From positions 87,273,845-87,337,844 of the forward strand of contig NC_087062.1 of NCBI RefSeq assembly GCF_963678635.1: a DNA stretch of 64,000 nucleotides. Reading direction: 5' to 3'. The translations under genes and the position numbers were made by a program. This stretch comes from Symsagittifera roscoffensis. Taxonomy: Eukaryota; Xenacoelomorpha; Acoela; Convolutidae. The first letter of the stretch is position 1, and each line of letters starts with the position of its first letter. Below, piece after piece: positions 54,783-64,000 of this stretch. The notes below the pieces were generated by a model, which saw nothing but the letters and a program-made list of their open reading frames with translations, did no database searches and had not been told where the DNA came from.

Positions 54783-55709
54783 CTAAGTGAACCAACATAT
54801 AATTTATACCCCACATTACCACAAGACTTAAATAGAACAAGACACATTAGTCAAAATCAAAATACAGTTGAAATAAATAGACAAATTATACATCCACGAA
54901 GAAATAGAAATTTTCAAACCCCTAGAGTTCATTTTGATATACCCCAGTCACCAACACCAACTACTTCAGAAAATTTAAGTAGTACATTGCCAGAAACTCC
55001 CACACTCCTTTCACAACATAGCACCTCAAGTATACCTTCAGATTACTTAGGTTCAACACCGACATCTGAAGAAATACATGAAAATCCCTTTAACCCCCCC
55101 AATCCCACCCACGACTACCATATTGGGCAACACACTCATTTACACAAGGTGAACCAAACATAGTAAATGAACCAACAGGTATTTCTACGGATACAACACC
55201 ATCATCACTACCAGAAACATTATCACTACCGTCAACACCATCACTAAGTCAAATCTCACCGAAGCTTTTCCCTTTAAATTTCCCGAATAACCTCGACGCT
55301 AGATATCGAGAACAATCAACATCAAATATCCCTTTGGAACACTAGATTGGAACACATTCGTAGCACCTCCACCATTATTTGGACAACATCAAGATAGTAA
55401 CCGACTCCACAGTTGGGCACTCAATAGACTACAATATAGACAGGATATCCACGAAGATATTCGTGAACAGAATATTCAAATACTTCAACAAAATAGTCTC
55501 TAATTAAAATTTGAAATCACGATCAAACTTAATAATATTGTTCAACATCCCTACCAACTAAATCTACCAAATAAAACAGCTCAATCGCTACCACCACAAT
55601 TTATAACAACTGAAGTAATATATAAATACTATAGATATACAAAAACACGATTGGTTACATAACATATTATAACCCATACTCAGGATTATCATACACATGT
55701 ATATTCTAA
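54783..55709 (+). pseudogene. ORF C remnant of copy 2
   Basis: It aligns with copy 1 from about 2143 to 3068, with many synonymous-looking changes, but has frameshifts, for example near 55100 and 55340, and a stop near 55502. The first 200 bases of ORF C are missing because the primer-binding region joins directly into it. Confidence 0.8.
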
Positions 55710-58304
55710 AAATATTAACATTTCAACACATCTTCTTTCTAATATTTTCCGACCAAAACACAAATTATTCTCCTCGCACAGGGCCCCAGGATTTATAAGT
55801 AACACACTATGATTGTGAAGAAAACGAACAAAAAACACTACACCAATATGCAATAAATCAAGTATCACAATGCGAAACAGAACCACAAGCTATAGAAACT
55901 ACAAATGTAATAGCAACATTATATTCAAAAGCACGAGCAACAATAGTCACAGGATATAAAATTACAGCAACACTTTCCGAAAAGAAAGTACATTGTTCAC
56001 AAGTTTCCAACGGAAATAAAAACCGACTTAATCACGAATCATTTTACCAAAGTAATATAGAACGACTTTTACATTCTAAATCCCGATGATTGTAAAACTG
56101 AATTACTCAGACTGAATATCACAAGAAGAAAAACACAGACAGAAAAATAGTAAATTTTCAAGTCTTTGCCGATTCTGTACATCAAGCAGAACTTGAACGA
56201 TATCAAGGACATATAAAATTAGACGAAAAATACCCATATAACGGCCTACTCGGAAGATTAACTTATGACATACACGATAAACACTGGATACCACACATTG
56301 GAATAAATGACCCTTCAAACTGCAAAGCAGACACAAAAAATAAAAGATATCAAGAAATAATGTTTTTTGATTGGAAAATACAACTCGAAAAAGTACAACT
56401 CACACGAGATTTATCTGATAACACAATGATCTATCAAGGAATTACATTACCCTGCAAAAATGATCAAGGTTATTGTGACCCTATACAAGGACCCAAGCAA
56501 CAATTGTTTGGTTTCCCGAAGATACATGCACAACATTTCAAATAGCAAAAATACGCGCTCGAATGATAAAATTTCATGAAAAATGTTTTATAGAATCAAT
56601 TCCATACGAACAGGTAAACCCATCTCGTAAACAAAGCAATTATTCTAGACATCTCCATGATTTTGAAAAAAAATTAACACGTTTTCAAATCTATCAAGAA
56701 ACAGAATTTGCATGTAAATACAGAAATCCGCTATATAAGACACAATACTCCGAAATACTTGTCGAATACGAAAAAGGTTTCGACATGACCACTGGAAAAA
56801 TAAAATTTTACCCTTATGCCACAAGTCATCCTATAAATGAAGGAACATCATACCTCCCAGTTAACTTTCTAAAAAGCAAAGGTCAACCTGGTGGAAAACT
56901 AAAACCATGTGACAGTAAAGGCACACGGTGACAAGAACTATCACTAATGAATTGCACCTATTTTGGTAATATTCATTATGATATCCACTTAGACATGAAA
57001 TTAGACTACACAATTAGTAGAATTTTTTATGAAATGTCACTTTTTAAATTAGAAACACAACTATGCGAATTGGAAAGAACACAAATCCTACAATCACTCG
57101 CACCAACAGTACTAAAAATACCTTACGCGGGATAATTATTATCAGGAAACAGATCAAATTTTCTTGATTACGAAGGAAACAGTTTATGGTTTTATACTTG
57201 CACTAAAAAGTATCACCATAATATGTCTTTGAAGACAAACGTTGTTTTAAAAGAATCACTATATTCTTTTAAAGTAGAGGACATTTTGTCGATACACTTT
57301 CAAAACGAATTTTTTTTTGGATACCGCAGTCCCATGAGGACAGGAAAATAGCCACAATGTAGTACAATTAAATCCTGATGAAGATAAATACTACCTACTT
57401 ACACCATACCCTACATTAATGCAATCACTAAAAAAGTTTTCACCCGAAAGCATCAGAGCTATCGCTCGTAACCCAAATATTGATTTGCAATCAATTGGAA
57501 TATATTTAAAATCTGATATCCAACATAACATTAGAACACAACAGTTTCAGGAATTATTAACACAAATGGACACAAAACAACGACAATCAATTGACCAAAA
57601 TTTAAGAAAATTTGTCGAAACTGCAGGATTTGCAGACATTTATACACAAGACTATAGCGGATATTTTAAAGATATTAAAGACTACATATATTTAAACGGT
57701 GAAAATACAGACCACAAGATATTTCACCTATAAATATTTTCAGTTTTGTCACCTTAAAGAACGAAATTCTAGCTTTGCTAGGATAACCCTATTACATCTT
57801 AGAAAAATTAACTATCTTATACGCCATGTTTAAATTTATAGGATTTCTTTTCTCACTATTAAAAGGAATCTATAACACATGCGCTATGCACACACAAGTA
57901 AACCGACAAGCAACTGTAGCAGGTATACTATTTGCAGGATTTTTTGGATTTTTTTGTCATCAATTAACAAAATACTTCTAAATGCACAAATAAAAGAATA
58001 TAATACAAAAATATCCACAAGACAAAACACATTCGACGAAGAACATAATAATATAGATATAACACCTACCACACCACAGTTGCCACCCTTACCACAAAAC
58101 CATCCATCATCAATAGTTCCCCGTAATTTCCGAAACCTAGCAATCACAAATAGTCCAAATTCTAGACCAAATGCAACACAAAGTCCCATCCAACACATAA
58201 TGACACATCATTCACAAAATGATAATACATATGAACAAATTATAGAACAACCTCACACCACCACTTTTCAATCTCAAAATAATCATTTTTTTAGCCCACG
58301 ATGA
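55697..58304 (+). pseudogene. Env-like glycoprotein remnant of copy 2
   Basis: The ATG and hydrophobic leader are kept (MYILKILTFQHIFFLIFS). The frame is broken many times, for example by a stop near 55797, a shift near 56490, a stop near 57133 and a stop near 57784. The C-terminal tail from 57879 is open to the final TGA at 58302-58304. The order and spacing of cysteines and hydrophobic segments follow copy 1. No intact product is possible. Confidence 0.85.
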
Positions 58305-60110
58305 GCCGACAACTAGGATCCCTCCATCGCTCAAATTCCCACCCAGCCAACCTCCAAACACAAATCCCAATAATCCCATTTTTGCTTTCCCACCACACGA
58401 TTTTCCAATTATTAAAATACCATCAAGCACGAATTCTGATACTAACTCAGATATTTCAGTATTTCATTTTATCTCACAAATTGATAACTCTAATGTAGAA
58501 ACCCCAGACGAATTTGCAGACTCCGAACCATCTCCCTCTACCTATACCCATACCAACTCCTCAGTTTTTTCAAAACCCCCTTTTCAACCAATCCCATCCA
58601 GTCATCCACTCCCACCCGTTTCTACTCCTTCTTATGCTTCCCAAGTAATTCCAACCTATTCTCCACTTCATTCCGACAGATCATATAATAATTCCCCAGA
58701 TACCCCCCAAATTTCCCAGGAGCTAGATAATTTTATTACTTTACAACAACAATTAATACACCCCAACACTCTTACAATACATCAACTATCATCCATAATA
58801 ACATCCTCAAATCCACCTACCCCACACCCTCCTCAGCTTACACTCCATCATTAGCACAATCATCCACATCCACCGAAACACCTACCAGCACTCACCGAGC
58901 TTATCGCACTTTTAAACAAAAAATTCCAAATCACCCATTCCCAACCAAACCCGGAACAACCCGCGAATATAATAACCATCCAGAACACAACAACACGAAA
59001 AATTTTCTTGAAATCACCTTACCCTCATTTCCGCAATATAAACTAAATACACCTACCAATACTAATGACACACGCAATTTTGTTGATGAGCACGTTTTAA
59101 TGCCAACACTTCATTGGACAGCTTATTATAATTATACTAACCCCCTTTGCCTACCATTAGCTAATACTCATGACAGTATCGAGAAGAACAAAAACATGTT
59201 ATATAGACTCACCACAACACTAACACCAGGACAACTTACTTACTTTGGATGTAAGAAATTATTAAAAACATTCACCGCACCCCGAGCTAAAGATTTTGCA
59301 ATAGAATACTACGATCATAATATCATCCGCCCTAATCAAGATCAATTTTTAGATGAAGACCGCTTCGCAAACCCGCAACTAACAGAAAAATTTTTCATCA
59401 AAACAACATATGTATTTACACTTAATATTTTTGATAGAAAGCATGATCATAATATTTCAGAATCACTAGTTCATATTCAAGCATACGAGAGCTTCTATGA
59501 TACATTTCAGTTATTTTCACTAACCTTTCACTTTCTTTCACCACGAGAAAGCAATTTGCACTGTTCCCACGATATTATGTTACGCACTAAACAAACGCAC
59601 ACATATACATATTATCGTTTTATACAAAATCATTTTGATTTACACACCCCATCAAGTCAACCTCACCATCGTTTTCAGTTTCTTAACTCAAAATACACGT
59701 CACCGTTTTTCCTTAATTTTACATATTGCATTAAAGATACTAACATCCACGGCATCCTCCGCAACTATGACCCAGTTACCCAAATGTATAAATTCTGTCC
59801 CATCACAAAGACCTTCAATGCCAAAGAATCAAGACCCTTCCTTATCCCGCATGAATTCATCCAAGCTATTGAAATACCCATATTAGAATTCATTCTCAAT
59901 ACTAAATATATTCATAAAATATATAACCTCATCCAAAACACACCTTACGAGTTTGCAGTAGGCACAGAAGAACTAAACACCATCAAGGCACTTCAATTGC
60001 TTTAGCCACTTCTACAAACTAAAAAAATCATACGCATACTAGCCAAATTATTAACAACATCAGACATGATTCACGACATCTTCCCCTATGGCTTTTGCCC
60101 AGAAGATTAA
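58301..60110 (+). pseudogene. ORF X remnant of copy 2
   Basis: It starts at the conserved ATGA overlap with env. The disordered part has frameshifts (near 58380 and 58822). The folded part is open from 59100 to a stop at 60003-60005 and reads with clear similarity to copy 1, for example YTSPFFLNFTYCIKDTN and NTPYEFAVGTEEL. The true end, TAA at 60108-60110, is followed by the AAG|GTAAAT donor. Confidence 0.85.
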
Positions 60111-61716
60111 GGTAAATATAATTTGAAATACTTTTAACTAAAAAATTTAAATTTGTACTAACCATTTTCTATCAATGTTTAATTTATTCTTTTAGTCTTC
60201 GCACCAAAATCATCTACAAAACAGAAAAAAAAAATAAAAAAACAAGCTTGTTAAATTATCTTAAAACTATTTAACTTCTTGCACTAAATAATGTAGTAAA
60301 ATTCATAGCAAATGTAGTAATTTTATATTATAAATTATTTCCCCATGAAGCAATAAACTTGAAATACGATGAAAATTTATAATTTTAAACTTCCCCAAAA
60401 CGCAGTAAAATTCAAAATCTATGCAATAAATTGATAAAATGAGAAAACAGTACTAACTTTTCCAATATTTTCAGTCATTCGCACAAGAATTCTATCCAAA
60501 CTCGAACAGCTCGCCCACGAAGAATTGTTTAAATAATGATTTTAATTTTCAAGCTTTCATTATCAACAACTCTTTTACACGATAACAAGTTTCAAACTTT
60601 CCTTTAACCCGGTTGGAAAGGAATTATACGCTAAATCAAACTAACCAATGCAGATTACTAAACACCACAAATCATAAAATAACAGCATGACTAAGAAATG
60701 AAAAGCAACGGTACCCAAACCGGATTAACCCAGCTTAAAACTGGATAATTTATTCTTTTGAAGACTATTATAAAATCTAAGAAAGAAATAACAAAAAACA
60801 AAAAAGTCGCAAGACAAACCCATACCAAAAACAATTTGATTTTTGAAAAAAGGACACAACCAAAGTAACATAAGAAAGACCAACAGAAAACCAACATGAA
60901 ACGTTATCACATAACAGGACCTCTCAAAGAAACAGCATGCAATCTTACTCCCTCTCCTGGCCTAACCCACCAGAGAAGGACGCCCTGAGCATGCTCTATA
61001 GCCAGCCTAACCCACCGCGCTACATCCACGCTTTGTGACCACACTTCTATTTTTAATAAGAGGTACTCAAGGGCGAGTAACTCTTCAAAAATAACTAAAC
61101 TAAAACAAAACGCTTTTATGAAAACGACTAACTAAGTTCATGATTAAAAAACCAAATTAACAAAAATTTATAAAATGTAAATCATACTTTGCAGCATATA
61201 GATCATACACAACAACAAAGACGAACATCCAAAGACTAGATGATCCCATCACACTCGAACAAAAAAATGGCTAAACAACCGACATGCGGTCCAGAATCAC
61301 GACTCAAAGGATTTAGAGTACGACTTGACTTCGCAGAAAAGGACTTCATTAAACTAGACCAATGACCATCTCGATGCTCAAGTATACGTACAGATCCGAG
61401 TTACAAGGCATCCCTTCCACACACGATCTTCACGCCATTCCCAGACGAGGCTACACACAAAACAGTTCTCTACTAAAACAGAAAAACCTGACATAGCAAA
61501 CCATTTTGAAATCGGATTGATTTCATTGGGGATCACAGTCGTTGTCGAATGACGCAATGACAATTTCCTATCCCTAATTCCAGCGTCCTGGAACGTTCTT
61601 CTTCAAGAGGAACCGGATAAGAAACTGATGTTCGCCAAATGCCAACGTTCATCATCCATCCTTCAAATTGCAGAGAATAAATATAAGTCTAAAAAACTCT
61701 GTAAACCCCGGATGGG
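60111..61716 (+). other. 3' noncoding region of copy 2 with putative intron 60112-60195
   Basis: It matches 9777-11377 of copy 1 along its length, including the donor and acceptor pair, the 'cacgaagaattgttt' block, the GC-rich island (60948-61049) and the 'ggatgggtgg' tract before the LTR. Confidence 0.8.
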
Positions 61717-62126
61717 TGGAACTTGATCTAAACTACATGTTATTATTGGATAAATTAGATATTTTACCACTGTAAATTATTTAATATAAACCAATCATAA
61801 TCCATCTAACTAACAACCCACTTTTTTGTAAGTGCTGAAATTACTTGTAATTTCAGCACCAGAGAGATTTGAATTTAACTTAGAAATTAGTTACCTCTCC
61901 GAGAGAACTTCAGCAGTTGCAATAAGCCAGTATACTCTAGATCTATTGAGCCTAGCAGAGACTAGTTAAACACCCTGAGACTATTAGATATAAGAGTAAG
62001 ATTAGGATCGGTATTAGACTAAGAAGTTGCACGAATCTATCCGGCCGAAAAAAAAGATAGCGTGACGAGCAGACGGTGTACCCTATCCGAAGTTACTCTA
62101 TGAGTCAACCTCAAGGACTTAACTCA
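61717..62126 (+). repeat. 3' LTR of copy 2 (410 bp)
   Basis: It starts TGGAACTTGATC, ends AACTCA, and has the stem-loop at 61832-61859 with perfect arms. It is followed by the target duplication AGAA. Confidence 0.92.
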
Positions 62127-62399
62127 AGAAGTAAAATTTTACACTTTTCAAAAAACCTTTTGAGTTCAGAGAATCTAAGGGAAATTTAACTAGAAAACTG
62201 ATGTTTTTCACATGTTGATATATGTCTGATGCGGTCTCAGTCTACCTTAGTCATGCCCGCGGTGGCAACAATTAGCAGATACGAAAATTGCTTTGGTTCT
62301 TTTGTAACAGATTTTCGATAACTTGTTTGCAAATCTTGCAAATTGTTAATCATTCGCGTTTCATAAACGGTTTTAGCAGTCATGTATCGGATGTTTTAG

Positions 62400-63548
62400 G
62401 AAACCGAATGGGATTTCGACTACGGAAACTACTACAGTGGTGGAAACTCGCATGTTCTAAATTTGGAGCTAAGCGAGGAAAACGAAATGAAAGCCGTGAA
62501 GTTTTATTTTAAATCGACTTTTGACGGAAACTCGAAGTCGTTCAAAGTAAAAGACAACAGGCTGAAATCCTACTTTTTAAAATTCAAACCCAGTCGAGAG
62601 GGCTCCTTCATTTGGGAGTACGAGATCGTGAACTGGAGGGTGTTCAAGAAGAATATCCCTATGGTGTTCTCGCCCGAAGTGCGAATTGTTGACGAGTCGA
62701 AACGAGAGTGGCATGGGCTCCAACTCGGCAGGTTTGTACAGTTCAGGTGCGATGCATACTCCTTCTTCGCATCCGAAGAGAACGCCAACACGCAATTAGT
62801 ATGGGCTTTAGAAGGAGTCCGGATTCCCAAGTACAGCAAAAACCGAAAAATAATTACCGAAGTTGACCTTGAGGATTATATAATGTCTCAAACATTGGTG
62901 ATAAACGCAGTCCAGTTCTCTGACATAGGCAGGTACACTTGCACCTTCACTGAAAGCCGTGAAAAAGTGAAATCAACGTACAAAACTTTGAATTACGAAG
63001 GAAGTGACCCTGGGGCCTTTTTGCCGCAGATGTTTCTGGAGAGTGACCAGATCTTCTTCTCAGCCAAACGGATTTGGTCAGCTACAGGGAACAGCGATCC
63101 AGCCAACCTGGTTTTATCAGCCGATAAACTTTGTGCCATCACAGGTCAGACAGCAAAAATTATGAAAATAATCTTGAGAAAACCTTTTACGCACACCAAG
63201 TTTTACTGTCAGTTGTCAAAAATCACAGGTGATAAAGGTCTGTTAAAAAGCTCGTATACACTGAAAACATAATATAAGAGTATTTTTTTAGTTTTCAGAA
63301 AAACGCTGATAATTTTTCTAGGAAAGCCTGATTTTCAGCCTGAAAATAATCGTGATCCATATAAAAACAATTTCCGCGCTCATCTAGATGAAAAAAAATG
63401 GCCAGCTTATAGGAAAGAAAGTTATAGACGATATGAGGGCTATTGCGAAAAAGACATACCGAAAAAGGTTGTACAGTACAGCAGTGCCCGAAAAAGTTTT
63501 GTCAACAGAAAAACTTCTGTTCAACAGAGCCGAAATGTTTTTTCCTGA
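62400..63548 (+). CDS. Immunoglobulin-domain protein, 3' exons (partial)
   Basis: An acceptor 'gttttag' precedes an exon 62400-63228 that is open throughout and reads TEWDFDYGNYYSGGNSHVLN at its start. After about 100 residues an Ig domain appears: FVQFRCDAYSFF, then LVWALEGV, then FSDIGRYTCTFTE, the C, W, D-G-Y-C pattern. A second, weaker Ig-like region has CAITGQTAK and FYCQLSKI. The donor ACAG|GTGATA (63228/63229) and acceptor 'tttttctag' (63321) remove a 93-base intron. The last exon, 63322-63548, is rich in K, R and Y (WPAYRKESYRRYEGYCEKD) and ends at TGA 63546-63548. The 5' exons are not seen, and the retroelement copy 2 ends 273 bases upstream, so it may sit in an intron of this gene. 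Such proteins are usually secreted or cell-surface; a function cannot be assigned. Confidence 0.7.
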
Positions 63549-64000
63549 ACAGTGCCTTAGTTGTCTTGTGTGTTGTTGAAAATTCTCCACTATGGAAGCA
63601 TTTCAATCAAACTTACAACTTTTTTCGTCTGAAATGTTTTCGAATCATTAAAGTTTTCGGGTTCAAAAGTTTGAGTTTTTATTTCTTGATACCTAAGGTT
63701 ATCGAATGCCACTGAATGCTCTTTTTGTTGCCGTATTTTTATAGGTTTTGGCCAGATGACGCTCCACACTTGAAAAAAAAACACTGCATGTTAAGAAATT
63801 TTTCTTTTGCTTTGAATTTCTCATCAGAACGCAAAACAGTACGATACAACAAAGTCCAAAATATCGAGAATAAGTGTGGAAAAAAAGAGTCCAGGTTTCC
63901 AAAAAAACTGAAACTTCATCTCAGTTTTGAAAATCTAGAAAAATTAGTTGAAATCAGAAAGTTTTCATTGTTCATTGTTTGGAATGCTAAATAATTTTTA
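63549..64000 (+). other. Window end, no confident feature
   Basis: An acceptor-like 'ttttatag' near 63744 and a basic stretch (VRYNKVQNIENKCGKKES) near 63840 could be a further exon of the Ig-domain gene or its neighbour, but no donor or frame links it. Confidence 0.3.

Larger units (their letters stand above)
54336..62126 (+). mobile_element. Retrovirus-like element, copy 2 (both LTRs, no gag-pol)
   Basis: LTRs at 54336-54762 and 61717-62126 enclose 6.95 kb. AGAA flanks both ends (54332-54335 and 62127-62130), a 4-bp target duplication. The interior goes from the primer-binding site straight into ORF C, then env, ORF X and the long 3' region, in the same order as copy 1 but without the 2,302-bp duplication. 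All ORFs carry stops or frameshifts. The two LTRs are similar enough to suggest a moderately old insertion. Confidence 0.92.

Noticed and set aside
1-64000. Naming the host species (for example a larvacean tunicate, where env-bearing Ty3 elements are known)
   Set aside because: No rRNA, mitochondrial or lineage-specific gene is present; the content supports only an animal genome.

Overview
The window is AT-rich, intron-containing animal DNA. It holds a three-domain (NIDO, AMOP, VWD) membrane protein gene with seven exons, an acyl-CoA-binding protein gene, an immunoglobulin-domain gene, LTR and non-LTR retroelements, DNA-transposon remnants, satellites and one 200-N assembly gap. Host genes are sparse and repeats dominate. 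I cannot name the species; a marine invertebrate (possibly a tunicate) is a guess, not a result.

Layout. 1-11785: 3' part of a retrovirus-like Ty3/gypsy-type element (copy 1). In order: integrase end, two tiny membrane ORFs, a long methionine-free ORF, an envelope-like glycoprotein gene, an unrecognised 601-aa ORF, a 1.6-kb noncoding tail, LTR. A 2,302-bp tandem duplication lies inside it. 12237-22550 (minus): a Mesh/SUSD2-like gene, modelled as 7 exons (1,138 codons) with all splice phases closing; its 5.1-kb intron holds a decayed FLYWCH/MULE transposase. 22696-28110: tandem repeats, a fold-back satellite, a long inverted repeat and dispersed repeats. 28604-28981: an older related LTR with primer-binding site. 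31260-33760: degenerate repeat array. 35919-43271: a 3.67-kb head-to-tail duplication that copies the first exon of the ACBP gene (second exon 43981-44110); one breakpoint lies in an LTR. 46268-46687: a hAT-type MITE. 49500-50700: a decayed LINE crossing the gap. 51000-54060 (minus): a decayed LTR element. 54336-62126: copy 2 of the retrovirus-like element, with both LTRs and a 4-bp target duplication but no gag-pol. 62400-63548: 3' exons of an Ig-domain gene.

The most unusual object is the retrovirus-like element. Its region after pol carries far more than a simple env. The two diverged copies share a start-stop overlap (ATGA) joining env to the downstream ORF, a splice donor just after that ORF's stop, and a long conserved 3' noncoding region. 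Four LTRs share a stem-loop with compensated base changes. In copy 1 the ORF upstream of env has no ATG, and its whole stretch has only one ATG in any frame, which points to spliced, scanning-tolerant expression. Both copies are broken in env and are described here as found.
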